From contig CM043947.1 of the NCBI GenBank assembly GCA_014529385.2, positions 118,240,087 through 118,304,086 on the forward strand: a DNA stretch of 64,000 nt. The letters are read 5' to 3'. The stretch comes from Adiantum capillus-veneris (taxonomy: Eukaryota > Streptophyta > Polypodiopsida > Polypodiales > Pteridaceae). The notes below the pieces were generated by a model that did not search any database, was not told the origin of the DNA, and saw only the letters and a program-made list of their open reading frames with translations. The translations under genes and the position numbers were made by a program. The stretch's first letter is position 1; the number at the start of each line of letters is the position of its first letter. Positions 43,801 through 53,814 of the stretch are shown here, piece by piece.

Positions 43801-46502
43801 ACAGTGGAGTATACAGATGCTTACACCTACCTTGGGGTGGACTTTAGTGGACCAGCATTTTCATTGAGGAGAGCAGTAAACACTAGACTGACTAGAGCAC
43901 ATGCAGCATTGGGTGGATTGGAGAGGATGTATTCACAGATTCAGTTTCAGGAGCCTCGGACGAAGCTCTGGCTTTTTGACACTTTGGTGGCTTCTGCACT
44001 GCTCTATGGAGTTCAGATATGGGGGCCTTCATTGGACCATCACGCGAGGTCGCGTCGCACTGATGGATGGGGAGACATGGAGAAGCCTCTAGTCTCTATG
44101 ATCTCGCAACTTATTAGAGCCAAGGTTCCAGTACCACATGACATTATTCGAGCAGAGCTAGCTGCCTCCCTACTAGTGGTTGAGGCACTTACCATATCAG
44201 TCTCCTTTTTACACTGCTTGTGCGACCTCCCCAAAGACAGATATGCCGGCCTAGCACTTGAGTCCTCTGAACAGTTAGCTTTGCAGGGAGACACAGCATG
44301 CTGGTATGGGGAGATGACATCATGGTTTCAGGTACATGGGTTCAACATGGATAGATTGCCCCCCTTCCAGTACTCATTGGATGCACCCTCACTGACTCTT
44401 ATACAATCCCAGATCACCAGGCTCATCCGCCAAGACCTGATTCAGCTAGATACTAGGAGGACTTGGATACACCCGGCTCGAGAGTTTGGGCACGAAGATG
44501 GCTTTCTATAGAGAGCATCTTCTCCAACTTCCTGAGGATGGTTTTGTGAAGAGGCCCAGATACATGGACACCCACTTATCTCATGGGATACGATGTGCTA
44601 TTGGCCAGATACGTACATCTTCATACCAGCTTTGGATCGAGACTGATAAAGAGGGGAGTACCAATAGAGGCCAGGACATGTCCCCTATGTCACCTGGAGC
44701 CTGAGACAGAGTTGCAGTACAGATGCCATTGCCCAATTTACTGTGAGATACGAGGCCGCTTTCACTGCCTGTTCAGAGAGGGCTTTGGACCGGTCTGTTT
44801 TTGCTCGAGCTGCGCAGACACGGTGAGAACCTGATGAGAGGAGAGGCTAGCCAGTCTCCAAGACGGATCACATACTTCTTTAGAGTGGACACCAAGCAAC
44901 CAGAGGTGCAACTACCACAACAGAGCTCACATTCTTCTCACACAAGAGGCACGTTGATCGATCGAGCGATTGAGCTAGGGAGATCTAGACGCCCACGACT
45001 ACGGAGGACTACACAACATCGATGGATGCTACATCAGAGGATTCGGATCACTTTGGCCCAACATGCAAGACGCCTGGTCAGACTATTGACCATGGAGGAG
45101 ATTGATGAGATTCGCTAGCGACCAATGATGGATCTCCTATGATTTCGCTCTTTTGAGGATTATACATCCTGCTCATCTTGTATCACTCTTTGTATCAGCT
45201 CTCACCCATTACGCACATCCACATTGTGTTGTATTACCCCCTAGTCATTACTTTCACCCCCCCTACTCAAATCCTACACAGTTCCAACTAGCTGCTTCGT
45301 TCACATCTAGCAATTAAGATTTTAGTTTTTCACTTTACTTCATTTTAATTTTGTATTAGATCCACCGAGATTGTATCAGTTTGGTCTCCTAGGTCATTTT
45401 GGCCTTTTGAAGACGGTCTATCTATCTATCTATCTATCTACGCGCGCGCGCGCACGCACAAGATTGTGATTGCCAATTGACTTCAACAAGAGACGAACAT
45501 AATAATTCACACTTAAACAAGAGACATGAGAAAGGTATGACCTGAGCATTTGATCCCTTGAGCAAAGCCATCACCAGTATATCCAGGGAGACAATAGCAA
45601 AGATATCCAGGAACTTCTTGAACCAGAGAGATAGTGGAAAAATTCGAGCATGCGTACTCAGGGCTTTGCATGATGCCAAGATGGGTAGTGTGATTGGATG
45701 GCAAAGCCCACATGAGCTTGATCCCGTACTTCTGGCTATCGAAATCAGTGTAATTAGGGTGGAAAAGTGTGGCATAATTAGAAGAGCAGCTTTCAGGATC
45801 GTATGTGGCAGCCGATAACAAACTGCGTTCCGCTGCATACAAAGTCCAGCGTGGAAAGGAGCCACGAGGCCAGTGAAAAACGCAGCATTGGTTATGCCCA
45901 CACTCTGCATTATTGCCACCACTGGGGCACAACATATCACAGCCCCCAAGAGACACATCAGTAAAACTGGCTGAGATATTGGCAGGGAAAGAGGTGTTAT
46001 TTCCTGCTGGATTGGCAATCACTAACACGCCGTATGCACAACCAAAGCCGCCAAACTGGTTTTCATCAGAGAATACATAGGGAGATGGAAAGGAGGGAAG
46101 AAGGAGAGATTTTAAGTCCCCATCACAGAGTGTGCCATTTGGTGTAAGCTTCATGGTGACCATTGTGCTGGTGACATCCAGAATAATGCTATTGTTGGCG
46201 AGGGCTAGCACTCTCAGGCTAATTAGATCTGCAGTGGCATTCGCCGATGTACCCAATGATGCTTTGTTGAAAAGCAGGTAGCCGTTGAGAGGATCACATT
46301 CAAGCTCGAAAAAGGAGGAGAAGGAAGGGCAGCCAGTTGCGTTTGCGAGCTTGAAGGGGTAGCTGACCTTAATACCTCCACATGTTTGGTTCAGGCATGC
46401 CGCCTGCTGCTGCTGCTGGGCGGTGATGACAAGTCTCACACACAGCAGGATGAATGCCAATGTGAAGGTTATGAAGGGCGCAAGGGTAGTGTGCATATGC
46501 AT
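31738..46502 (-). CDS. Wall-associated receptor-like kinase (WAK/WAKL), four exons with one ~11.5-kb intron
   Basis: Exons are 46502-45542, 34052-33870, 33659-33055 and 32331-31738. All donors start GT, all acceptors end AG, and phases agree (1, 1, 0), giving about 780 residues, a normal WAK-like length. Start at ATG 46502 gives a signal peptide (FITFTLAFILLCVRLVITA). A GUB_WAK domain follows (CGGIKVSYPFKLANATGCP), with many cysteines and N-glycosylation sites; this domain binds pectin in known WAKs. Exon 2 carries a calcium-type EGF module (DIDECKDVVQNDCIQ). A membrane helix (ILGLIVAIASFFTVQVF) leads to a Ser/Thr kinase: GAGGFGTVF loop, VAIKK, HRDVKSSN, DFG in VADFGVSR, GTIGYLDPEY. All catalytic residues are present. 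It should sit in the plasma membrane and signal from the cell wall. The first intron is full of transposons. Exon-3/exon-4 and exon-1/exon-2 junctions restore ...DAKVADFG and ...CSDIDEC. Confidence 0.9.
34824..34868. repeat. (TC)n microsatellite in kinase intron 1
   Basis: About 22 TC units directly before the LINE endonuclease fragment. Confidence 0.95.
34869..35140 (+). mobile_element. LINE endonuclease fragment in kinase intron 1
   Basis: Reads GGIILLGDFNARTKNHQTMF, then after a frame change YLMEMGASHGLAILNGLQQF and FTCFPHNAHLT. This is the middle of a LINE endonuclease with the GDFNARTK metal-site motif. It is cut by the LTR that follows. Confidence 0.75.
35135..36309 (+). repeat. Old plus-oriented LTR (left part), split by a later inverted insertion
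   Basis: Matches the reverse complement of the LTR at 36310-37598 over most of its length: TCAGCCTAGATTAG, then GCATGATCATCAGATT, then the AAAACGCAGATTTCAACATC region, then GTGTCGTATTCTTCTCTCTG. It is more diverged than the two LTRs of the inserted element. It stops at GGGAACGGAAA, where the inverted element begins, and resumes at 40831. Confidence 0.8.
35488..35508. repeat. Poly-C tract (21 C)
   Basis: A C run inside the old LTR; the related LTRs show a short G-rich stretch (CTTGGGGGG on the plus strand, near 37180) at the corresponding place. Confidence 0.95.
36310..37598 (-). repeat. 3' LTR (minus strand) of the gag-only element
   Basis: 1289 bases, highly similar to 39546-40830 in the same orientation. 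Starts (minus) TGTCACGTGAC and ends ACCTAACA. Confidence 0.9.
37519..38949 (-). CDS. Gag-like coiled-coil protein of the non-autonomous element
   Basis: A 476-residue ORF is the only large frame in the element. The N-terminal ~75 residues are highly charged with an Arg/Glu-rich repeat (KAEMERRHAERKAEMDRRHA), a clear coiled coil. Next comes an Asp/His-rich stretch (DDKHDDLNDHDEHDD), then two copies of an Asp-Ser-Ile-x-His-Glu-Glu-Pro-Ile-Leu-Ala unit, then a more globular part. An in-frame TAG sits directly before ATG 38949; upstream, in-frame sequence SRIALTPMEALD suggests the true protein began earlier, so the N-terminus is cut by that stop. The ORF runs through the polypurine tract and ends inside the 3' LTR, unusual for gag. 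The likely role is particle formation or RNA packaging in trans; that is inference. Confidence 0.65.
   Translation of the reverse strand: MFMERKLEREARNAERMAEFDRECKERKAEMERRHAERKAEMDRRHAEDKAERKAIQEQSDRQNKEFWRLYSQVQAQMQEIWGKETPSDSSSPKQDTQDLHDDKHDDLNDHDEHDDLHDQDVISHKHDELHEEDVIVHKDDVLVDAFSSEANLVADSINHEEPILAFKSRSKEPPQDDSIIHEEPILALEPRSKEPSQEVLCVRMIDTHTLFECFIRDRFLYFSQRLYVIPFPRHDILYVEHVSLMDKHECMRIFHEKLKSMHSRKSHSMSLPWHDTFVERAHESMSTKRGHFHCVLPKFIALDQKRKTRSHCLHVFDERVVTSSLCSSTLHTQSLEKTRFFPFTLHGIGMFMFLCWKWFQKFSAMEILEEERNMTLDEVEARKETHKTLCRFRRGPKKQALQTFMKFKYRTTHTSEWAGEESLPGFRMLLAISLEPYSLVLVPHFEKEGMSRDTFNPMCPWTSYTITGFPSVQSV
39533..39544 (-). other. Primer-binding site TGGTATCAGGGC
   Basis: Directly after the minus-strand 5' LTR. 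The plant initiator-tRNA-Met site is TGGTATCAGAGC; this copy differs by one base. Confidence 0.85.
39546..40830 (-). repeat. 5' LTR (minus strand) of the gag-only element
   Basis: 1285 bases, the direct partner of 36310-37598. Confidence 0.9.
40831..40926 (+). repeat. Old plus-oriented LTR (right part)
   Basis: GGAGGCTCTCCCTTCC through AAAAGGAACCTTGAGCA to CGCTACACCTTACA matches the last ~95 bases of the LTR family and completes the LTR interrupted at 36309. Confidence 0.8.
40927..43020 (+). pseudogene. pol: Degenerate Ty1/copia pol (integrase, RT, RNase H), 5'-truncated
   Basis: Integrase core remnants (DHGIKRELANTG; GVVKRKNRTVVEMARTMLEH; SLWAEAVAMIVHSINESS; KKTPFEAYFGKKPDVSYF) run to ~41200. 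RT follows with DGSLDKHKERLVAKVF (~41885), KPGVDYDETFAPTSRM (~41940) and the catalytic region as YVDN (~42280) instead of YVDD, then LGLLHHFLGLKRWQTEGG. RNase H is recognisable at 42830-43010 (WSNKKQPAVAFSSTKAEYR). The integrase-before-RT order defines Ty1/copia. At least six stops or frame breaks and the missing catalytic Asp show it is dead. Gag, protease and LTRs are not found. Confidence 0.85.
43021..43340. other. Short stretch between copia and LINE remnants
   Basis: No gene or recognisable repeat. It may contain the end of the copia interior. Confidence 0.4.
43345..45440 (+). mobile_element. LINE fragment (RT C-terminal half) with (TCTA)n tail
   Basis: Starts inside RT between motifs A and B (MGVPTELIWEIMALYRSVVG). 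Motif B is IGVKQGCLLSPTLFGMYVDE; motif C reads YVDN (~43620), so the second catalytic Asp is lost. The thumb and C-terminal region follow (VNLGRTKVMVFNTTP, AYTYLGVDF, HDIIRAELAASLLVVEALTI, GFNMDRLPPFQYSLDAPS). After a frame change a zinc motif (CPLCHLEPETELQYRCHCPI) appears near 44680. A ~300-base 3' UTR ends in a TCTA microsatellite at 45418-45440, the kind of simple tail that ends some plant LINEs. It is related to, but clearly different from, the LINE at 24330. It lies in kinase intron 1, opposite to the gene. Confidence 0.88.
45418..45452. repeat. (TCTA)n followed by (CG)n
   Basis: About six TCTA units followed by CGCGCGCGCGCG. It is the LINE tail and lies only ~90 bases from the kinase exon-1 donor. 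Confidence 0.92.
45542..46502 (-). CDS. WAK-like kinase exon 1: signal peptide and GUB_WAK galacturonan-binding domain
   Basis: 961 bases, ending AAATGCTCAG/GTCATACC, phase 1. An in-frame ATG 26 codons upstream (46580) also exists, but the MHMHTTLAPF start places the hydrophobic signal core in the usual position. The C-terminal part (PGYLCYCLPGYTGDGF) is the end of a first EGF-like unit. Confidence 0.88.
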
Positions 46503-46650
46503 TGATGATTGAGGGGAGGGGAAAATCAAAAGAGTGTTAAGTCTCTCGCTAGGAGAAGAGAGCTTCAGCCTCTGTTTCATATTTAACGAGTACCCAAATC
46601 ATTCATTCATTTGACTTGGGAAAAAATTTTCAGTCCCTAAATAAGAGCAA
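46503..46650 (-). promoter_or_regulatory. Probable 5' UTR and core promoter of the WAK-like kinase
   Basis: On the minus strand a TATA-like TTAAATAT lies about 75-80 bases before the ATG, and a W-box core (TTGACT, plus strand near 46610) lies just beyond. W-boxes bind WRKY factors in plant defence genes. Both motifs are short, so this is only suggestive. Confidence 0.35.
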
Positions 46651-47239
46651 CGAGGACCTAATAAGAAAGGTCATAGATGCTTCATATTTAGCTAGGCCTA
46701 CAGGTTAGAACTTTGGTGTTTTACTATGTCTATGAACTAGAGTAAACACACCAATAGCGGACCACCCAACATTAGATGGCACTGTTCCAAGCTTGAAGGG
46801 GTGCAAACAAACCATGCGTGCAGCACCTATCCGCAACAAAACCAGCGTCACGAATGTCTAAGCACATGTGGCGAACGACACAATTCTATAAATCGTGTGT
46901 ATCAAAAAGTGGGTCCGTTAACAAGACCGATAGGAGGGGTGTTGTGGGTCATTGCAAAAGCAAGGCACGATCCTCAAATCCCACGGCCTAGATTTAAGAG
47001 TCAACGCTCTAACCACACTAGCATTGGGGGGTAGTGCTATAATTGATGCGAAATATGTTTTATTATTGGAGGTGGACGAATCTCTCTACATAGACCGACC
47101 CATCCTCTTATTGGCTCCTTTACCCTATTGTTTGAATCGATAAAAATTGGAAGTTTGGTGAAATCTTGTGATATGCTCTCCCTCTTCTCTCCATTGCAAC
47201 CGAGTCGTCGACTCTTTCCCTCTCTTTATATTCATGGCA

Positions 47240-47240
<1 letters not shown>

Positions 47241-47294
<54 letters not shown>
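47241..47294. repeat. (TC)n microsatellite
   Basis: About 27 TC units. Confidence 0.97.
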
Positions 47295-47298
<4 letters not shown>

Positions 47299-47706
47299 AT
47301 AAAACTTTTAACTACTTAGATCTTTGTTTCTTTCAGTGCATGATAAGGTCTTCACAATGACACAGTTTACAAGGACATTATTAGCCAGGTAGCGACTGTG
47401 AGAGTGAGGGTTTGTTGTGAAAATCCATGACAAGATTGTCAATTAGGGGTTATTGGGCAGGCAAGGGATTTCATGGGAGGATTATTGGGCGCGGTCCGTC
47501 CTGAATTTAGATGCCTACCCAAATTTACTTTTTTCTCCGAATTTACCAAATGTCCCAAATTTATAAATGTGCATCGGACATCCCAAATCACTTCATTTGT
47601 TGATCCCCTCTCGTCGCGCCCGTGTGAGAGTGTGGAGGCAAGGCTGTTGGAGGAGGCTATCATGGAAGACAAGGGAAACGGGAAGAGCGATGCAGAGAGG
47701 AGGAGA

Positions 47707-47796
47707 TTGAAGATAGTCACCTCAAAAGGGGAAATCTTATGAACTATCAATTTGAAGATAGTCACCTCAAAAGGGGAAATCTTATGAACTATCAAT
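47707..47796. repeat. 45-bp tandem duplication
   Basis: TTGAAGATAGTCACCTCAAA and the next 25 bases are repeated exactly, starting at 47707 and 47752. Confidence 0.92.
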
Positions 47797-48135
47797 TGAT
47801 CTTATTTATTTTGAAGCCAAAGGCCAAGAGATATAAGTAGCTTCTCTTTATATTTAGCAACAAAAGTATTAGAATAGCCCTTAATAGTGCCAATATTCTC
47901 CACATAAAGACCACCAATGAGCCCTTCCTAACTGGTGCTCACAAGACACACATTGCAAACTTGACGCATCCTGGAGAAGGAGCACTAAGAAGCACAAATG
48001 GGTGCTAAATAGCATCATCCTTCGGGTGAAAAAGAAGAGAAAGAGAAGGCAAGAAAGTATGAAGACTTGCCAGATCATCCGCAAGGTGTGTACAAACCCC
48101 TCCCATGTCAATTAATGCATGTCTCAGTTATTAAC

Positions 48136-48139
<4 letters not shown>

Positions 48140-48170
<31 letters not shown>

Positions 48171-48295
48171 ATTCCCCTCTTGGATCTATCTATGCATAGA
48201 GAGGCAATTCCATCTAAGAGACCTTGAGTTGCACACACAATTGACCCGAATAGAGATATCTCTAGTGAGATATATATATATATAAATATAAATAA

Positions 48296-48339
<44 letters not shown>
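48140..48339. repeat. (GA)n, (AT)n and (GA)n cluster
   Basis: (GA)n at 48140-48169, then (AT)n interrupted by AAATATAAATAA at ~48270-48318, running directly into a second (GA)n. Confidence 0.93.
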
Positions 48340-48874
48340 TCACATTTAGTGATGTACAAAAAGATAACAATGTCATAGCTATGAAGCGTAAGGTTAACAT
48401 TAAAAAATATTTGAAAAGCATATTTTTATTCGAATACACCCCTCATTCTTACGAGCACTACATATATTATGTGTGAATCCTATCGAATCTCCCCAATCTC
48501 GAAAAAAAAATATTTCAAAACATATTAATTGTGTAAGTGAAGAGTGAGCTTAGGAAGTCAAAAGTCAAAAAACATACGGCAGTCGACAAGTCAAAAGATA
48601 TACTAAGGTGAAAAGTCAAAAGACTTTTTTTTGATATACTACGTATAAAGTCAAAATACATGTTGTGTCCATATAAAGAGATAGAAAGAGGTAGTAAACT
48701 TTACATTGTATACTTTTGTTTCTCTTCTCTTTTATTTTTCTTTTAGTGTTTTCTTTCTCTCTCTCTAAGTTGTGTATGTCTTCACACTCAACTAATATTG
48801 TTGCAAATCTACGTGTTTCCACATTGCCTGTTGTGTTTCCACATTGCCTGTTGTTGCACGAGAGAGAAGAGAGG

Positions 48875-49050
48875 TGTGTTGTTGAGAGAATCTTTGAATT
48901 AAGAATATCTTTTAATTTTTTTGAAGCCATTAAAAATATTTTTAATGGACTAGTTCATCGCTTTTGTGTTGTTGAGGGAATCTTTGAATTAAGAATATCT
49001 TTTAATTTTTTTGAAGCCATTAAAAATATTTTTAATTATTTTATGTTGTG
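48875..49050. repeat. 90-bp tandem duplication
   Basis: TGTGTTGTTGAG(A/G)GAATC through GCCATTAAAAATATTTTTAA occurs at 48875 and 48965 with one change. Confidence 0.92.
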
Positions 49051-49499
49051 AATTCTATTATCTCATGAAACTTTTTTTAAGAAGGTAAAACTTAACTCTC
49101 TCGACTTTTCAGAACGTAAGCTTTTCATTTTCTACACCATTTGATTCATATTTCTTTTTCTAACCCATAAAACCGAGCGATATATTAGAGAATGTGAGAA
49201 GGCACAAAGACGTGCTAAGTTAAGGGGAGATAAGGGAGAGTAAGTTTAAATATGTGCTCATAATCACATGGAATTTTTGTTGTGTTTTAATGTAAAATTG
49301 TATGATCTATTATACATACGAGCTCGCACAACCCACCTCTTGCGGGTCTTGTTCGCTCTTACCAAGGGGTCAATCATATACATTCTCAAGCTCACTCATG
49401 CGAGTATGTGTGTACATACCAGTGTGTGTATGTGTGTGTGTGTGTACACACATCTACTGATAATAGATCTCTCTCTCTCTCTCTCTCTTTGACATGACC

Positions 49500-49800
49500 C
49501 TGTTGGACATATCTTGCAATCAATGCACTCCTTGAGACAACATTCCATTTGGAGAGACACCCTTGCTTCGTATTAGCTGAAAACAGGCCAGAGCGTATGT
49601 GATTGCATCTAAAGAGACACCCTCACTTCACATCCGTTGAAAAACACCAACAGTTCCTTGGCCCTGCCCAAGTTGGGCATATCTTGCAATCAATGCATTC
49701 CAAGAGACAACATCCCGAACATGAAGCTCCTCAAGCACTTTTTGTGCTTTATGAAGTGCGCATACATGTCGACCAAGACAGTGCAAAGCACAGAAAGGGA
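49500..49800 (-). pseudogene. PPR gene fragment (PLS type)
   Basis: The minus strand reads AQKVLEELHVRDVVSWNALI then ARYAQLGQG and VFQRM, the standard S-type PPR motif, followed after a stop by GVSLDAITYALACF. It is about 80 codons long, without intact ends. Confidence 0.7.
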
Positions 49801-49976
49801 AGCACCACAAGATGTGTATTTCGCATGCATCACCTGTTCTCTCAGTCGATGCACCAACACAGTCAACCTTGAGTTGACTGCCATCCTCTTGTCTCTCAGC
49901 TAGTCCACTCCCTCTATCAAACTTGCTCTTCCTCGAGTTGGCGACATAAGGAAATGCTTTCCCATGACATATTGAT

Positions 49977-49979
<3 letters not shown>

Positions 49980-50030
<51 letters not shown>
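49980..50030. repeat. (TC)n microsatellite
   Basis: About 25 TC units beside the PPR fragment. A shorter (TC)n is at 49469-49488. Confidence 0.96.
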
Positions 50031-50033
<3 letters not shown>

Positions 50034-51466
50034 GCGTGTGTGCAAGCGGACAAGAGCTCCTGAGTCCTCAGACACAACGACAGCTATTCAAAGAACACAT
50101 CGAGGGAAGTACCGAATGACGCAAATCAAGCCACGTGGCCTTCCCTAAATTTGAGCCTCTGTAATAGAGTAAATAGATTTAATCACAAGTAATTTATATA
50201 TTACAAAGATCCCCAGTTAAATAATGTGAAAGGTGCATATTGCATATCAATAAATTGACATAAAATAAAATGAAAAAGAAATAAAATAAAAAATTTAAAT
50301 TTAAAACAAAAAATCTTTTAGTGCTTTTTTTATTAAAAAATATTTTAGCGCTCTTCTCATAAGAAAATATAAATTTAATAAACATAATAGACAAGATAGT
50401 GAAATGAATATTTATGAAGTTTTTAAATGAAAAGACCTTTATCAATATCTCATAGCATAAAGCATAAGATCAAACTCTTATGAATACACTTTTTATTCCA
50501 AAAAGGTGAACGGAACTCTGGAAATAGCATTTAGAAGACTATCATGTTTTTCTATTCACAAGACTTTCAAGGCCCCTCGACACTTGTCAAGATAAAAATT
50601 GAACAACCTTCACCGAAAGTGCACTAAAGCCTTTAGCAAACCGAAAAGCAAAAGAGCTTACAAAGGGAAAAGATGACCCGAATACACAACACAAGAAGTT
50701 AGAGGGGCAAAATATGAAGGGATATCCTAAAAGCTACCTATTAGGATATCCCAAAACCAAAATTGGCAGGGCCTACTAGGTTTGTTCTTTGATGACTTCT
50801 TTGTCCTGGACTCTCCATGGTCGAGTCTCAAGGCAAAAAGAGAACCTTTCTTTATTTGTTCCACTCCTCCTCAGGGCTAGAAAAATACATTTTTCCTTAT
50901 CGAAGAAAATAAGGGCAAACTTGAATTTCTCCCCGTTTTTAGGTCAAAATTTAAAGCTTTTGCCGGTAATTGCACTAAAACTTGTGAAAATTTCTCGGTT
51001 TTCTTCAAGGCAAGCTCAAAATCTAACCAAGATTTTAGGATTTCAACCGGTTAAAATACATTGGACCCCGGTTTTTTTCTAACACTGCTCCTCCTACTTT
51101 TCCTCTCTTCTCTAAGGATTTTAAACAAGTTTTCCATCTTCAATGTTCACATGTTTTGATAGAATTTTAAAGTTTTCAAGATTATATGGACATATAAATT
51201 CCCCCCTCGCATATAGACCCTACACTCCAGTGAGCATTTTGGCGATCCCTTTTCCTGCTTGCTAGATACATTTCTTACATTTATTAATTTCTCAATAAGA
51301 TTCCTTTGATACCTAAGGACTTCCACATCAAATCTGACGATGCAAGCACACAATAGCATGGCCATGGGATGCCTTAGCATAGGAGTAGCATGAGGGGATA
51401 TGCGTAGCAGCAAAATCAAAATCAGAGAGAGGGGAGGGGGAGGGGGGGATTCCCTGCCTAAGCTTT

Positions 51467-51469
<3 letters not shown>

Positions 51470-51504
<35 letters not shown>

Positions 51505-51532
51505 ACAAAGAAAGAGAGAGAGAGAGAGAGAG
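51470..51532. repeat. (AC)n plus (GA)n compound microsatellite
   Basis: About 15 AC units and about 10 GA units, separated by a short ACATACACACAAAGAAA spacer. Confidence 0.94.
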
Positions 51533-52690
51533 ACTTGTGCAAATCTACGATGTGGAAAACTATTTCGAATTTAACATCGTTGTCCAAGGGCAGATCAAGC
51601 AAGAAACACAATATGTAGCATGCGCATGTCACCAAGGAAAAGGAAGAGCTCATGAAGGCTTTGGTGAAAAGAATAGATGTAGGCTATAGCCCCAATCCCA
51701 TCATCAAATACACTAGCATAGCACTTTGAGAGTGACGAGGCTCCCAACGCGCACTCACAAAGGGGAAGGGACTCCCTGCGCACTTGGACACATATATGCT
51801 CAACTTGGACACGATCTCCAAACACCCCTCTCTCTGCAACACGGAGACATGTCCACTTTCTCTAGCCTCATGCTCGCACCTAGAGTCTCCTCTCTCTCTT
51901 TTCTTCCCTCCCTCCTCCACGTGCCCTCCACTCCTTTTTCCTCCTCAAACCCACAACATCATCTATGCAGATTCCCTCTAATGCAAGCACCTCAAAAACT
52001 TTTGTGCAACCTAGAAGCACTACTACTGGGTCTAACTTGTACACAAACTCATTAATTTGTATGATTCGATTCTAAAGAATCTTTCAATTTGAAGCAAAAG
52101 CAATCTGGAGCCCATTCTTGTGTGAACAGTTCGTCTTCGGAACCTGCCTTGATGCATCGCTCAGTCTGCAGTGTTGTCGATGATTCCCCTACCTCGCCCA
52201 TGCCTCCCTCCTGCAATTTTAGTTGCACCGTGCTCCTTCTCCTGCGCTCGCCGTCCCTGCCTCACCTAGTCCTCGCTGATTGCACGTTCTCTTTACTCGA
52301 CCATGGCTCGCAGTTGTCGCAATGCAGGGAAGCACACCAAGGGAAATCTTGCCATGCCCATTCACGCGTCAGGTCGAACACACCATCGCAGCAAACACGT
52401 TGGCCTAAGCCTGCTGTTCCATCCTTTGCCAATGCCATGGCACAAGCATCGTCACCTTGATCCTTATTGTCCATATTCCCCTGCAACTCTTGCTATGGTG
52501 TTGCCCCCAAGTTCTTTCGAGCCCTCAAGTCATGAGCTTCTTCCATATTCGCTACTCTCTCCCTGCCTTCATCCTATCAATTGCCCACATATTGCTCTAC
52601 GCAACCATCACACTCACATCTTGCCCATCGCCCCTCCCATTGCAACTTTCTGTCGTGCAATGCAAAGAGACAAGACACCTGCAAAGTGAA

Positions 52691-52692
<2 letters not shown>

Positions 52693-52734
<42 letters not shown>
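52693..52734. repeat. (GA)n microsatellite
   Basis: About 21 GA units. Confidence 0.96.
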
Positions 52735-52741
<7 letters not shown>

Positions 52742-53181
52742 TCTAGCCGCCTTTGATCCCTATGCACCGTATATAACCAACAACCGGGTGGCACTATCTC
52801 TGTTTTCGCACGCAAAACAGATCCCCAACTTCGCGCGACACCTCCATCATCCCCTTTATGCTCGCGTGCCAGCTGCCAAAGCTTACCTTTTACTCTTTGG
52901 CTCAACTCAAGGGATCTTCTGAGATTCCAGTTAATAAACCCTCAAGCAAAATTGGGAGGACCTACTCAAGTCCTTGGAATCGGATATGAATGTGCTGATA
53001 GACTTTAACACAAAGCTAGAAACATCCAGAAAAAAAGAACACGACATCATAGACATCTATATCTATATATTATCTAATGCATCTTGAAGACCCCCTGCCA
53101 CATGACATAAGGAGAAGGAGTGGAGCCCAAGGCAAAGAACGAAAAAGAGGGAGGCCTTGGGTGGGGAGTGAAGCAAGAAAA

Positions 53182-53184
<3 letters not shown>

Positions 53185-53220
<36 letters not shown>
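53185..53220. repeat. (TC)n microsatellite
   Basis: About 18 TC units. Confidence 0.96.
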
Positions 53221-53222
<2 letters not shown>

Positions 53223-53814
53223 CAAGGGATATCCCTCCCCCCCTCCACCCCCCACCCCCCCTTCTCTGCCTCCCTCCCCCCATCCTTGTCAATAAAGAGA
53301 GACTTCTAAAAGCTGTGCTGAGCTAGCACTTTTTTTGTTTGGTTCCATACTACAAGCTTCCAAACGTTTAATCATCACATTACAAAGTCAAACCGTATGG
53401 TGGTAACTTTTGTTTGGTCCATAGTACACACTGCCAATCGTTTTTGTTTGGATTTGAACTTTAAATCATCAAATTGCAAAGTCAAACCATTTGGGGAGAA
53501 AGTTTTGGTGGGCATTGTCGTTTTCTCTGGCCTCTAAAGGGACCCCCACATGGAAGGGGGGTAAGTTGTAAGTGTTAAGTTACCCCTTCCCCCCTCCACT
53601 AATGGTTGCAAAACAATGTTTTTACCCTCCACCCTCAACGTTTGTGCATGACACAATGGGTCACGTCAGTTTTGTCCCTCCCTCTATTACGATTACCCCC
53701 TTCGTATACAGAGTCCCTAAGAAAAAGCCTTGAAGAACAAGGGATTAAGGAGTGCATGCATAAAAGTTCGATCCCATGGTACCAAGTATTAACTCATTGA
53801 ATTTTTAAAAAATA

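Larger units (their letters stand above)
46651..49170. other. Non-coding stretch rich in simple repeats
   Basis: No supported gene. It contains (TC)n at 47241-47294, a 45-bp tandem duplication (47707/47752), (GA)n at 48140-48169, an (AT)n block at 48270-48318 joined to (GA)n at 48319-48339, a 21-bp duplication near 48809 and a 90-bp duplication at 48875/48965. Confidence 0.6.
49175..50450 (-). repeat. AT-rich inverted repeat, left arm (split by an ~830-bp insertion at 49325-50157)
   Basis: The reverse complement of 50450-50158, followed by that of 49320-49175, matches 53815-54200 in order: TCTTTTCATTTAAA, then TATGTTTATTAAATTT, then TTTCAC, then TTAAAACACAACAAAAAT, then CCCTTAACTT. The two arms face each other across ~3.4 kb. 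The left arm is interrupted by DNA with a PPR fragment and (TC)n tracts. Confidence 0.65.
50451..53814. other. Non-coding stretch with several microsatellites
   Basis: No gene I can support; the longer ORFs are Ser/Pro/Cys-rich and inconsistent between frames. It contains (AC)n at 51470-51500 next to (GA)n at 51511-51532, (GA)n at 52693-52734 and (TC)n at 53185-53220 followed by a C-rich stretch. At 53328-53500 a TTTTTGTTTGG-to-CAAAGTCAAACC unit is loosely duplicated. Confidence 0.55.

Noticed and set aside
52089-52760. Overlapping Ser/Pro/Cys/His-rich ORFs
   Set aside because: Several frames are equally open, with no domain, splice signals or codon preference.
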